Shown: positions 18,170 to 27,215, counted from the stretch's first letter. The stretch is 64,000 bases of DNA from Palsa-465 sp963800475 (GCA_963800475.1 CAWDAZ010000004.1:806001-870000); one strand, 5' to 3'. The notes: generated by a model not told the origin, from the sequence alone. Made by a program: numbers and translations.

Positions 18170-20341
18170 TTGAAGAAGCAAGTGCTGGTCAGCGTCGACC
18201 GTGGGGAGACCCGGGTCGCGCTGCTGGAGGCGTCGGGAACCGTCGCCGCTCGCAAGCCCGCCGCCTCGGCCTCCGGGTCCGGCGGACGTGGACGGCGGCG
18301 TCGTAAGCCCCGGACGCCGGATCCCGGCTACCACGTAGCCGAGCTGTACCTCGAGCGCCGTGGTGCTCGCTCGATTGTCGGAAACATCTACAAGGGCCGC
18401 GTCGACAACGTGCTGTCGGGCCTCGAGGCCGCATTCGTCGACATCGGACTGGAGAAGAACGGGTTCCTGCACGTCGACGAGATCGTGCTCCCGGGCGTCG
18501 AGACACCGCGGCGGGGCCGAGGCGCCGGCGGCGGCAAGGGGCGCGAGATCAGCGACCTCTTGAAGCCCGGTCAGGAGATCGTCGTCCAGGTCGTCAAGGA
18601 CCCGCTGAAGACGAAGGGCGCGCGCCTTTCGATGGAGCTGACGATCGCCGGGCGCTACATGGTGTACGCGCCGTACGGCGAGGGGGTGGGCGTGTCGCGG
18701 CGGCTGGACGACAAGGAACGCGACCGGCTTCGAAAGGAGGCCGCGAAGCTCGACCTGAAGGGCGGTGGCGCGATCATTCGCACGTCTGCGCAGGGGGCCA
18801 AGCGGGCCGATCTGGAGCGCGAGCTTGTGTATCTGTTCAAGCTCAACGAGGTGCTGCACAAGCGGGTCGAGGACACGCCCGCGCCGGCGCTCGTGTTCCA
18901 GGAGGCTGACCTGTCGGTGCGCGTGGTGCGCGACGTGTTCTCCGCGGACTTCGAGCGCGCGGTCGTCGATGACGAGAAGCAGCATCACCGACTCGTGTCG
19001 TTCTTCTCCCGGACCGCGCCCGACCTGGTCGACCGGGTCGAGCTGTGGGAGGAGGACGAGCCGCTGTTCGAGGCATTCGGGATCGACGAGGTCCTGTCCT
19101 CGACGCTGTCACGCCGGATCGACCTGCCGAGCGGCGGCTACCTGGTGATCGACTACGCCGAGGCGCTGACCGTGATCGACGTCAACACCGGCTCGTTCGT
19201 GGGCCGCGGGAAGAGCGCCCGACTCGAGGACACGATCACCAAGACGAACCTCGAGGCGGCCGCGGAGGTGGTCCGCCAGCTGCGCCTGCGGGACATCGGC
19301 GGGATCATCGTGATCGACTTCATCGACATGGCCCGCGCCCGGAACCGGGACGCGGTGCTGAAGGCGCTGCGCGCGGCGCTCGACGAGGACCGCACGAAGA
19401 CGTTCGTCGTCGAGATCTCGCCGCTGGGACTGGTCGAGATGACCCGCCAGAACGTCACCGACGGTGTGCGCGAGATCATGACCCGGCCGTGCCCGACATG
19501 CGACGGCGAGGGCGTGATCAAATCCGAGGAGACGCTCGCGATCGAGTTCGAGCGCCGGATGCGCGAGCTCGCGCTCGCCACGAAAGCGGAGGCGCTGCTG
19601 ATCCAGATGAACCCGAGGGTCAGCTCCGAGTTCACCCGCGAAGACGCCCGCGCGCTGCACGCGATCGAGCATGAGACCGGCAAGGTGTTCGTGTTCGAGG
19701 GCTCCGAGGGGCTGCCGCTCGACCACATCGCGGTCGTCCTCGAGGGCACCCGTGAGGAGGTGCTCGAGCGGGCGGTGCCGTTCCGCGTCGGCGAGGAGGT
19801 CCACGTGCAGATCGTGGAGCCGCACATGTACAGCCCCGGGGACGCGGTCGCCAAGGTCGACGGCTACATGATCTCGATCACCGGCGGCGGGCCGTACGTG
19901 GGCGAGAAGCACGTGGTGCGAATCGACGACGCGGGTCGCACCGCCGCGACCGCCTCGCTGCTGGACGCCAAGCCGGGTCCGACCGGTGACGAGGCGTCCG
20001 CGGCAGCCAGCACCGGTTCGCGCTCGGGCAGGTCTCGCTCGCGGGGTTCGCGCCCGAAGGCGTCCGGTTCCGGCCGGAAGGACTCCGGGTCGGGCGCCAA
20101 GGGCTCCGGGTCGGGCGCCAAGGACTCCGGGTCGGGCACCAAGGACTCCGGGTCGGGCACCAAGGACTCCGGGTCGGGCGCCAAGGACTCGAACGCACCC
20201 GACGGCAACGAGCCTCCCAGCGACGAGAAGAGCGACGGTGATGGCCTACAATCGAAGCCTCGGCGCCGTGGCCGCAGAGGCGGACGGCGCCGTTCCGGTG
20301 CCAAGGCCGAATCGGCCAACGCCACATCTTCATCCGACTAG
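18170..20341 (+). CDS. rng: Ribonuclease E/G
   Basis: Endoribonuclease for rRNA/mRNA processing. 723 residues. An S1 domain (about 60-150) is interrupted by a Gly/Arg-rich insert (TPRRGRGAGGGKG). Catalytic Asp337 (VIDVNTGSF) and Asp383/386 (VIDFIDM) and the Zn-link CPTC (Cys441, Cys444) are present. The tail (about 600-723) is low complexity with a 7-residue repeat, perhaps an RNA- or protein-binding scaffold. The start is TTG 18170, because the family N-terminus MKKQVLVSVDRGETRVALLE begins there; the ATG at 18163 is out of frame. It is 2 bp from rplU. Confidence 0.93.
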   Translation: MKKQVLVSVDRGETRVALLEASGTVAARKPAASASGSGGRGRRRRKPRTPDPGYHVAELYLERRGARSIVGNIYKGRVDNVLSGLEAAFVDIGLEKNGFLHVDEIVLPGVETPRRGRGAGGGKGREISDLLKPGQEIVVQVVKDPLKTKGARLSMELTIAGRYMVYAPYGEGVGVSRRLDDKERDRLRKEAAKLDLKGGGAIIRTSAQGAKRADLERELVYLFKLNEVLHKRVEDTPAPALVFQEADLSVRVVRDVFSADFERAVVDDEKQHHRLVSFFSRTAPDLVDRVELWEEDEPLFEAFGIDEVLSSTLSRRIDLPSGGYLVIDYAEALTVIDVNTGSFVGRGKSARLEDTITKTNLEAAAEVVRQLRLRDIGGIIVIDFIDMARARNRDAVLKALRAALDEDRTKTFVVEISPLGLVEMTRQNVTDGVREIMTRPCPTCDGEGVIKSEETLAIEFERRMRELALATKAEALLIQMNPRVSSEFTREDARALHAIEHETGKVFVFEGSEGLPLDHIAVVLEGTREEVLERAVPFRVGEEVHVQIVEPHMYSPGDAVAKVDGYMISITGGGPYVGEKHVVRIDDAGRTAATASLLDAKPGPTGDEASAAASTGSRSGRSRSRGSRPKASGSGRKDSGSGAKGSGSGAKDSGSGTKDSGSGTKDSGSGAKDSNAPDGNEPPSDEKSDGDGLQSKPRRRGRRGGRRRSGAKAESANATSSSD
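20080..20184 (+). repeat. Five 21-bp tandem repeats in rng
   Basis: Five 21-bp units encode DSGSG(A/T)K heptads in the RNase E/G tail. Units 1-5 start at 20080, 20101, 20122, 20143 and 20164 and differ at one or two bases, so copy number may vary between strains. Confidence 0.85.
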
Positions 20342-20343
20342 CC

Positions 20344-20976
20344 ATGTACGCGATCGTCAAGACCGGTGGTAAGCAGTATCGAGTCGAGGAGGGCCAGTCC
20401 CTGCTCGTCGAGCGGCTGACCGCGGACGGCGGCGCGAAGGTCGGCCTCGAGCCGCTGCTGTACGTCGACGGCTCGAACGTGGTCGACGGCGACGATCTGG
20501 CCAAGGTCAAGGTCGAGGCACGGGTCGTCGGCCATGAGCGCGGCCCGAAGCTCCGGATCGTCAAGTTCAAGCCCAAGCGTGGTTACAAGCGTCGCACCGG
20601 GCATCGGCAGGAGCTCACCCGCCTCGAGGTGACCTCGGTGAAGCTCGCGGCGCGCCGCAGCGCCGCGAAGCCAGCGGCCGAGAAGGCGGAGCCTAAGCCG
20701 GTGGCCGCGACGCCCGCGGCCGCGAAGCCTGCGGCGGCGAAGGCGGAGCGCGCGAAGCCGGACGCCGCGAAGCCGGAGGCCGCGAAGCCGGCGGGCAAGA
20801 CCGGGGCCGCGAAGCCGGAGGCCGCGAAGCCCGGGGCCGCGAAGGCGGAGGCCGCGAAGCCCGTGGCCGCGAAGGCGGAGCGCGCGAAGCCGGACGCCGC
20901 GAAGCCGGAGGCGAAGCCCAAGGCACCGGCGCGCAAGCCTCGTACGACCAAGACGGAGGACGACAATGGCGCATAA
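20344..20976 (+). CDS. rplU: Ribosomal protein bL21 with long Ala/Lys/Pro tail
   Basis: Large-subunit protein. Residues 1-102 are a standard L21 (MYAIVKTGGKQYRVEEGQ, KFKPKRGYKRRTGHRQ). The remaining ~108 residues are an AAKPEAAKP/AERAKPD-type tail, like histone H1 or HU tails, roughly doubling the protein. The tail is basic, probably disordered, and would project from the ribosome surface or bind RNA. It lies 2 bp after rng and overlaps rpmA by 11 bp. Confidence 0.95.
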   Translation: MYAIVKTGGKQYRVEEGQSLLVERLTADGGAKVGLEPLLYVDGSNVVDGDDLAKVKVEARVVGHERGPKLRIVKFKPKRGYKRRTGHRQELTRLEVTSVKLAARRSAAKPAAEKAEPKPVAATPAAAKPAAAKAERAKPDAAKPEAAKPAGKTGAAKPEAAKPGAAKAEAAKPVAAKAERAKPDAAKPEAKPKAPARKPRTTKTEDDNGA

Positions 20977-21232
20977 GAAGGGCCTCGGCTCGTCTCGCAA
21001 CGGCCGCGACTCCCACTCCAAGCGCCTCGGCGTGAAGCTGTTCGCCGGTCAGACCGTGACCGGCGGCGAGATCATCGTCCGGCAGCGCGGCACCCGATTC
21101 AAGCCCGGGGACGGGGTGGGTATCGGCAAGGACGACACGATCTACGCCCGGTCGGCCGGCACGGTCGAGTTCAAGAGCGGGCGCGCCGGTCGGGTGATCT
21201 CGGTCGTCCCGGCCGAGGGCTCGGACTCCTAG
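20966..21232 (+). CDS. rpmA: Ribosomal protein bL27
   Basis: 88 residues, standard length. MAHKKGLGSSRNGRDSHSKRLGVK is the N-terminal arm that reaches the peptidyl-transferase centre; no cleavable leader (as found in some Firmicutes) is present. Starts inside the rplU coding end (11-bp overlap). Last gene of the rng-rplU-rpmA unit, convergent with mscL. Confidence 0.97.
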   Translation: MAHKKGLGSSRNGRDSHSKRLGVKLFAGQTVTGGEIIVRQRGTRFKPGDGVGIGKDDTIYARSAGTVEFKSGRAGRVISVVPAEGSDS

Positions 21233-21260
21233 CGCTCAGGCCGGCTCGACCGCGCGCGGC

Positions 21261-21710
21261 TCAGGCCGGGTGCGCATCCTGCGCATCCAGCCGGGCGGTG
21301 CACATCGGGCAGCGGCGCGCCTTGACGGGGATCGCGCTCGTGCACTCCGGGCACTCCTTCTCGTCCGGGTCCTCCTTCGCGCGTCGCGCGAGCAGCGCGT
21401 TGACCGGCGCCACCACCAGGAAGAACACCGCCGCGGCGATTGTCACGAACGCAATCAGGCTGTTGATGAAGTCGCCGTACTGAAAGTGGCTGTTGTTGAT
21501 CGTGAATGACAAGGCGCCGAAGCTGGGCTTCCCGAAGATGAGCGCGATGATCGGCGTGAGCAGGTCGCTGACGAGTGCCTTCACAAGCGCAACGAACGCC
21601 GTTCCGATCACGACCGCGACTGCGAGATCGACGACGTTGCCGCGCAGCAGGAACTTCTTGAAGTCCGAGAACAGACCCCGCGGGGCCGCGGTTACCGATC
21701 CTGTGCTCAT
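21261..21710 (-). CDS. mscL: Large-conductance mechanosensitive channel with zinc-ribbon tail
   Basis: Osmotic safety valve in the inner membrane. 149 residues. TM1 (about 25-48, GNVVDLAVAVVIGTAFVALV) and TM2 (about 81-103) match MscL. Instead of the usual short C-terminal helix only, the tail carries Cys120-Pro-Glu-Cys123 and Cys134-Pro-Met-Cys137, a zinc-ribbon-like element. Two ATGs adjoin; 21710 has the better spacing from GAGGAGG than 21713. Confidence 0.93.
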   Translation of the reverse strand: MSTGSVTAAPRGLFSDFKKFLLRGNVVDLAVAVVIGTAFVALVKALVSDLLTPIIALIFGKPSFGALSFTINNSHFQYGDFINSLIAFVTIAAAVFFLVVAPVNALLARRAKEDPDEKECPECTSAIPVKARRCPMCTARLDAQDAHPA

Positions 21711-21802
21711 CATGCACCTCCTCGTAGCAGGGTGGTAATCGTGAAGTCTCGTTTCGAGACAGGACTTCGCGCAACCCTGCCGCTCGAGGACAGGGATGGT
21801 GC

Positions 21803-22525
21803 CTACCCCGACTGCGCCGTGGGCCTGATGAGGATCTCGTTGACGTCGACGTGGGGCGGCTGCGACACCGCGTACATGACCGCGCGCGCCACGTCGTCGG
21901 CCGTCAGGGCATTCGTCGGGCGCCGGTCGAAGAACGGCGTGTCGACCTGGCCGGGCGCGAGCAAGGTGACTCGCACGCCGGTGCCGTCCAGCTCCTGGCG
22001 CGCCGCCTCGCCCATCGCCGTGACGGCCCATTTGGTCGCCGAGTAGAGCGAACCCGGCAGCGCTCGCCGCCCCGCCACCGACCCGGTCAGCAACAGGTGG
22101 CCGCGCGCGTCGGTCAGCGCCGGGAGCGTCGCCCGGATCGTCAGCGCCGCGCCGTAGACGTTGGTGAGCACCATCGAGCGCCACTGCTCGGGCGACTCGT
22201 TGAGGAACCCCCGGGTTGCGCCGAATCCGGCGTTCGCGAATGCGACATCCAGCCGCCCGAACCCGGCGATCGCCGCGTCGACGACCGCCTTCTGCTGATC
22301 CCACTCGGTCACGTCGCATCGCATCGCGAGCGCGCGCTCGGGACCGCCGAGCTCGTCGGCCAGCTCGGCCAGGCGACCGGTCGAGCGGGCCGCCAGCACC
22401 ACCCGGTACCCGGCGTCCGCGGCGTGGCGCGCGGTTGCCGCGCCGATCCCGCTCGATGCGCCGGTGATCAGGAAGACGGGGTCGCTCAGCGTCGCTCCCG
22501 GGAGGCCATGGCAGCATCTTCGCAA
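21803..22525 (-). CDS. SDR-family oxidoreductase
   Basis: NAD(P)-dependent short-chain dehydrogenase of unknown substrate, about 240 residues. TGASSGIG is the dinucleotide-binding loop, FANAGFG replaces NNAG, and YSATK holds the catalytic Tyr/Lys. The given start is TTG 22525, whose first base coincides with the obgE start on the other strand. A CTG at 22489 with a GGGAG Shine-Dalgarno gives the more typical N-terminus SDPVFLITGAS, so the true start may be there. Confidence 0.85.
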   Translation of the reverse strand: MRRCCHGLPGATLSDPVFLITGASSGIGAATARHAADAGYRVVLAARSTGRLAELADELGGPERALAMRCDVTEWDQQKAVVDAAIAGFGRLDVAFANAGFGATRGFLNESPEQWRSMVLTNVYGAALTIRATLPALTDARGHLLLTGSVAGRRALPGSLYSATKWAVTAMGEAARQELDGTGVRVTLLAPGQVDTPFFDRRPTNALTADDVARAVMYAVSQPPHVDVNEILIRPTAQSG

Positions 22526-23835
22526 TGCAGGATCGTGCGCGTATTCATGTCGAGGCCGGTGCCGGTGGCGACGGTTGCCTGAGCTTCCGTCGCGAGGCGC
22601 ACGTCCCCAAGGGCGGGCCGGACGGCGGGGACGGCGGTCGCGGAGGGGATGTCGTGCTCGTCTGCGACGCGTCGCTGCGAGACCTGGAGTCGTTCCGGCG
22701 CCGGTCGCACTTCAAGGCGCAGCGTGGCGGCCACGGCCAGGGGGCGCTCCGCCACGGCAAGGACGGCGAGACGCTCGAGCTGCTGGTGCCGCCCGGGACC
22801 GAGGCGATCGTCGAGCAATCCGGGACGCGCCACGACCTCGTCAGCCCCGGTCAGACCGCGGTCCTTACGCGCGGCGGTGCGGGTGGCAGGGGGAACAAGC
22901 GGTTCGCCGGGCCCACGCATCAGACGCCGCGGTTCGCCGAGCGCGGCGTCGGGGGCGAGCAGGCGTGGGTGACCCTGCAGCTCAAGCTGCTCGCCGACGT
23001 CGGTCTCGTCGGCCTCCCCAACGCCGGCAAGTCCTCGCTGCTCGCGCGGCTGACGAGGGCGCACCCGAAAGTGGCCGACTATCCGTTCACGACGCTCGAG
23101 CCGGTGCTCGGCACGCTCGACGCGGACGATCGCCAGCTGGTGATCGCCGATATCCCGGGGCTGATCGAGGGCGCCGCCGGCGGCGCCGGCCTCGGGCACG
23201 AGTTTCTCGCCCACGTCGAACGGACGCGACTGCTCGTGCACGTGCTCGAGCTCGCTCCCCTGGACGGATCGGACCCGGTGGCAAACCACGCGCTCGTCGA
23301 GCGCGAGCTCGAGCAGTACGACCCCCGCCTGGCGTCGCTGCCGCGCGTGCTCGCGCTGTCGAAGGCCGACCTCGTCGACGAGCAGACACGCGAGCAGGCG
23401 CGCCGGAACTGGAGCCGGCGGCTCGGTCCAGACGTCCCGGTGGTCGTGACCTCGTCGGTGACGGGCGCAGGGCTGGACGAGCTTCGGCGCCGGCTGGTGC
23501 GGCGCGTTCCGGCCGTGCACGCGAGCGACGCCGACGACGCCGGCGGTCCGGGCGCCGCGCCCGGCCCCGGCGAGCTCGCCGAGCACCGCGTCTACCGTCC
23601 GGCCGCCGATCGCGAATGGCGGGTCGAGCGGGTCGGCGAGCGGAGCTTCCGGGTCACCGGGACGGGGATCGAGCGGCTGGTCGCGCGGTACGACCTCGAC
23701 AACGAGGACGCGCTCGCGTATCTTGAGCGGCGGCTGCGCGGGATCGGTGTGATCGGCGCGCTCGAGCAGCAGGGGTTCGAGCCCGGTGACGATGTCGAAA
23801 TCGCTGGTGTCGCGTTCGAGCTCGACCCCGAGTAG
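22525..23835 (+). CDS. obgE: GTPase Obg
   Basis: Essential ribosome-assembly GTPase. 436 residues: glycine-rich Obg fold (1-155, GAGGDGCLSFRREAHVPKGGPDGGDGG), G domain with P-loop GLPNAGKSS (163-171), switch II DIPGLIEGA, and SKAD, and the C-terminal OCT domain (about 350-430, EWRVERVGERSFRVTGTGIERLV). In most relatives proB follows directly; here two beta-helix genes intervene. Confidence 0.97.
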   Translation: MQDRARIHVEAGAGGDGCLSFRREAHVPKGGPDGGDGGRGGDVVLVCDASLRDLESFRRRSHFKAQRGGHGQGALRHGKDGETLELLVPPGTEAIVEQSGTRHDLVSPGQTAVLTRGGAGGRGNKRFAGPTHQTPRFAERGVGGEQAWVTLQLKLLADVGLVGLPNAGKSSLLARLTRAHPKVADYPFTTLEPVLGTLDADDRQLVIADIPGLIEGAAGGAGLGHEFLAHVERTRLLVHVLELAPLDGSDPVANHALVERELEQYDPRLASLPRVLALSKADLVDEQTREQARRNWSRRLGPDVPVVVTSSVTGAGLDELRRRLVRRVPAVHASDADDAGGPGAAPGPGELAEHRVYRPAADREWRVERVGERSFRVTGTGIERLVARYDLDNEDALAYLERRLRGIGVIGALEQQGFEPGDDVEIAGVAFELDPE

Positions 23836-23905
23836 CGCAACTAACTCGATCCCGTCGTGTCTGTCTCGATGATGCATGGGAGGCATTCGGGAGAGGAGCC
23901 CTTCG

Positions 23906-25513
23906 ATGCGATCTTGTCTAAATCCGCGCTCAATGCGGCGTGTCACAGTTTGTTCACTGGTCGTCGCCGGGTTGCTGGCATCTGCTCCGGGGGCGGGAGC
24001 TCGGGTGTTGCGGGTCGGGACCTACCACGGGATCCGCGGCGGCTACCGCACGATCCAGGCCGCCGTCAACGCGGCGAAGCCGGGCGACTGGGTGCTGGTT
24101 GGCCCCGGTGACTACAAGACCAGGTCGTTCAGCGCTCCGAAGGGCGTCTCCGATCATCAGGCGGGCGTGCTGATCACGAAGGCGCATCTGCGCCTCCGCG
24201 GGATGAACCGCAACACCGTGATCGTCGACGGCACCAAGTCCGGGCCGGCGTGCAGCCGCGCCCAAGCCGACCAGAATCTCGGCCCGTCGAGCCCCCACGG
24301 ACCGCTCGGCGCCAACGGCGTGATGGTCTGGAAGGCCAACGACGTGTGGGTCCAGAACATGACCGCCTGCAACTTCCTCGGCGGCGCCGGCGCGGCGGGC
24401 AACGAGTTCTGGTGGAACGGGGGCGACGGCAGCGCGCAGATCGGCGGCCGGGGCTATCTCGGCTCCTACCTCAACGCCACGAGCACCTACTACCAGGACG
24501 AGACCAGCGCCGCCCAGTACGGGATCTTCTCCAGCAACTGGAGCGGCGGCACCTGGCGCAATTCCTACGCGAGCAACTTCAACGACTCGGGCTACTACAT
24601 CGGCGCCTGCCAGCAGGTCTGCGACCAGACCGTGATCGGCGCGTGGGCCGAGTACAGCGCGCTCGGGTACTCGGGGTCGAACTCGGGCGGTCAGCTGGTC
24701 GTGCGCAACTCTCAGTTCGACAACAACGAGGACGGGTTCGACACCAACAGCCAGAACGGGGACAACCCGCCGCCGCAGGACGGCGCGTGCCCCAGCGGTG
24801 GCACGAGCCCGATCACGCACACCCACTCGTGCTGGGTGTTCATGGACAACTTCGTCCATGACAACAACAACCCGAACGTGCCGAGTGCGGGGCTGGCAGG
24901 TGGAGGCCCGGTCGGCACAGGAATCTCGCTTTCGGGTGCTCGCAACGACACGGTGGTCAACAACCTGTTCGCCAACAACGGCGCGTGGGGGACGATCATC
25001 GTCCCGTTCCCCGACAGCGGCCCGCCGTGCACCGGCGGGACCAGCGGGCCCGGCGGCCAGCCGGCGTGCGTGTACGACCCGTGGGGCGACGCGATTCTCA
25101 ACAACACCTATACGAACAACGGCGGGTTCAAGAATCCGACCAACGGCGACATCGCCCTGACGAATACCGAGCCCGGGCCGACCAACTGTTTCGCGGGCAA
25201 CACCGACACGGGTGGGACGCTTACGACGGCCCCGTCGAACGCCGAGCAGATGTACCCAACCTGCAACGGGCAAACCGTGCCCCCCAGCGACACCAACCCC
25301 CAATCCGTACAGTTCACCGAAGAGGTCGCGTGCGACTCCAACATATACCTGCCGCTCGCGGGAAAGGCGCCGTGCCTGCCGACCGACAGTTATCCGCGGC
25401 TTACGCAGGTCGAGATGCACCCGTTGCCGCCGGCCAGCAAGTTGCCGCCGATGGCGAACCCGTGCTCGGGCGTTCCGCGCAACCCGTGGTGCCCGGGCCG
25501 GCGCGGCCATTAG
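23906..25513 (+). CDS. Secreted parallel beta-helix protein, copy 1
   Basis: 535 residues. A Sec signal peptide (MRRVTVCSLVVAGLLASAPGAGA) is followed by GGYRTIQAAVNAAKPGDWVLVGPGDYKT, the entry strand of right-handed beta-helix proteins (pectin-lyase-like). Asn-rich coils follow (NFNDSGYYIGACQQVC, NNEDGFDTNSQNG). The extreme C-terminus MANPCSGVPRNPWC is conserved in the next gene. ATG 23906 is chosen over 23876 because GGAGAGGAG precedes it. A polysaccharide-binding or lyase role is possible; no catalytic residues identified. Confidence 0.8.
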   Translation: MRSCLNPRSMRRVTVCSLVVAGLLASAPGAGARVLRVGTYHGIRGGYRTIQAAVNAAKPGDWVLVGPGDYKTRSFSAPKGVSDHQAGVLITKAHLRLRGMNRNTVIVDGTKSGPACSRAQADQNLGPSSPHGPLGANGVMVWKANDVWVQNMTACNFLGGAGAAGNEFWWNGGDGSAQIGGRGYLGSYLNATSTYYQDETSAAQYGIFSSNWSGGTWRNSYASNFNDSGYYIGACQQVCDQTVIGAWAEYSALGYSGSNSGGQLVVRNSQFDNNEDGFDTNSQNGDNPPPQDGACPSGGTSPITHTHSCWVFMDNFVHDNNNPNVPSAGLAGGGPVGTGISLSGARNDTVVNNLFANNGAWGTIIVPFPDSGPPCTGGTSGPGGQPACVYDPWGDAILNNTYTNNGGFKNPTNGDIALTNTEPGPTNCFAGNTDTGGTLTTAPSNAEQMYPTCNGQTVPPSDTNPQSVQFTEEVACDSNIYLPLAGKAPCLPTDSYPRLTQVEMHPLPPASKLPPMANPCSGVPRNPWCPGRRGH

Positions 25514-25583
25514 GCAGGGCCTAGCGCCCTCGATCGGCGGGCGGTAACCTCCCCTTACGGGAGGCGCACAAAGGAGAGAGAAC

Positions 25584-27161
25584 ATGCGCGGTCTTGCCGT
25601 AATCGCCGTCGCCATCGGCACGTTTGCGTCAGCTGCGACCGCCAGCGCCCGGGTTCTGCTGGTCGGGGCCTACCACGGCATCGCGGGCCAGTACAGCTCG
25701 ATCCAGGCCGCGGTCAACGCCGCCCGACCTGGCGACTGGATCCTGATCGGTCCGGGTGACTACAAGACGGTCTCGAGCTCGCACCCAGCTCGCCGCAGGA
25801 AGGAGCCCGCAGCGATCCTGGTCGCCACACCCAATCTCCGCATTCGCGGTATGAACCGTGACTCGGTGGTCCTCGACGGTACCAAGGCCGGATCGCCACG
25901 CTGCAGCCGTCGAAAGTCAGACCAGAACTTCGGGCCGCGCGGCCCGCGGGGAGGACGCCTTGGGCTGAACGGCATCTTGGTCTGGAAGGCGGACAACGTG
26001 TGGGTCCAGAACCTCACCGCGTGCAACTTCCTGAGCGGCACCGGAACCGCCGGCAACGAGATCTGGTGGAACGGCGGTGACGGAACCGGAAAGATCGGCG
26101 GCTGGGGCTTCCGGGGCTCCTACCTGACCGCCACGAGCACGTTCTTCCGTTCAGAGAAGACCGCAGCCGCCTACGGGATCTTCTCGAGCAACTGGAACGG
26201 AGGCACCTGGGACCACGCGTACACCAGCAACTTCAACGACTCGGGGTTCTACATCGGCGCCTGCCAGCAGCAGTGCAACCAGACAATCGATCACGCGTGG
26301 TCGGAGTTCAACGCGCTCGGTTACTCCGGCTCGAATTCGGGCGGAACCCTGGTCGTCAAGAACTCCGAGTGGGATCGCAACGAGGAGGGCTTCAACACCA
26401 ACAGCCAGAACGGCGACAGCCCGTCGCCACAGAACGGCGCATGCCCGCACAACGGGATCAGCCCAATCACGCATACGCACTCGTGCTGGGTGTTCGTGCA
26501 CAACTACGTGCACGACAACAACAACCCGAACATTCCGTCGGCGGGCTCGGCCGCAGCGGGACCCGTGGGAACCGGGCTCGCGGACGCCGGGGGGCGCAAC
26601 GACACGATCATGCACAACCGCTTCGTGCGCAACAAAGCCTGGGGCCTGATCATCGCGCCGTACCCGGACAGTCACAAGCCGTGCACCGGCGGCACGCTTA
26701 ACTCACCGCTCCTCGGCAAGGGAAGCTGCCTGTTCGACGACTGGGGTGACGCCGTGCTCAACAACTCCTTCACCGCCAACGGCGGCTACGGGAACCCGAC
26801 CAACGGTGCGTTCGAGCACCAGAGCCTCGAGAGGCACCCGAGCAGCTGCTTCCGTGGCAATACGGATAGCTCGGGCCATCTCAACGCCGAGTCGGCAGCG
26901 CTCGAGCAGCAATATCCGATCTGCACGACCGAGCCGGTGGCACCGAACCTCAACCTCCCGTTCCTCAACGAGGCGCTCTGCGACACGCAGATCAGCCTTC
27001 CCCCGTTCGGCTGCCAGCCCGGCGACCACTATCCGCGCCGCACGCGCGTGGTCATGCACCCGCTGCCGAGGAACCTGCCGTCGATGCCCAACCCGTGCGC
27101 CGGCGTGCCAAACAACCCCTGGTGCGGGCGCGGCAAGCCACCGAGCAGCGGTCTGGGGTAG
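25584..27161 (+). CDS. Secreted parallel beta-helix protein, copy 2
   Basis: 525 residues, a tandem paralogue of the preceding gene over its full length. Signal peptide MRGLAVIAVAIGTFASAATASA, then YSSIQAAVNAARPGDWILIGPGDYKT. Nearly identical landmarks include GIFSSNWNGGTW, SNFNDSGFYIGACQQQC, ITHTHSCWVF and the C-terminal MPNPCAGVPNNPWC. Paired cysteines suggest disulfides outside the cell. A clear AAAGGAGAG Shine-Dalgarno precedes ATG 25584. Function unknown; duplication and divergence are evident. Confidence 0.8.
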   Translation: MRGLAVIAVAIGTFASAATASARVLLVGAYHGIAGQYSSIQAAVNAARPGDWILIGPGDYKTVSSSHPARRRKEPAAILVATPNLRIRGMNRDSVVLDGTKAGSPRCSRRKSDQNFGPRGPRGGRLGLNGILVWKADNVWVQNLTACNFLSGTGTAGNEIWWNGGDGTGKIGGWGFRGSYLTATSTFFRSEKTAAAYGIFSSNWNGGTWDHAYTSNFNDSGFYIGACQQQCNQTIDHAWSEFNALGYSGSNSGGTLVVKNSEWDRNEEGFNTNSQNGDSPSPQNGACPHNGISPITHTHSCWVFVHNYVHDNNNPNIPSAGSAAAGPVGTGLADAGGRNDTIMHNRFVRNKAWGLIIAPYPDSHKPCTGGTLNSPLLGKGSCLFDDWGDAVLNNSFTANGGYGNPTNGAFEHQSLERHPSSCFRGNTDSSGHLNAESAALEQQYPICTTEPVAPNLNLPFLNEALCDTQISLPPFGCQPGDHYPRRTRVVMHPLPRNLPSMPNPCAGVPNNPWCGRGKPPSSGLG

Positions 27162-27209
27162 GCAGCTCGCAGGTCTGACGCCGCGCGCTCCCCGGGGGTG
27201 CGAGCGCCC

Positions 27210-27215
27210 TAACCT
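27210..27215 (+). promoter_or_regulatory. -10 box of proB
   Basis: TAACCT, 9 nt before ATG 27225; leaderless pattern. It also marks proB as the start of its own transcription unit after the beta-helix pair. Confidence 0.4.

Noticed and set aside
18163..18230. ATG 18163 as start of rng
   Set aside because: It has a good Shine-Dalgarno but is in another frame and gives no RNase E/G sequence; TTG 18170 gives the conserved N-terminus.
20650..20930. Repeated GCCGCGAAGCC units as a CRISPR-like array
   Set aside because: The repeats are in frame, code Ala/Lys/Pro in rplU and have no unique spacers.
27160..27210. Hairpin GCGCTC...GAGCGC before proB as terminator
   Set aside because: Stem of only 6 bp, no T-run, and the second arm adjoins the proB -10 box; too weak to call.
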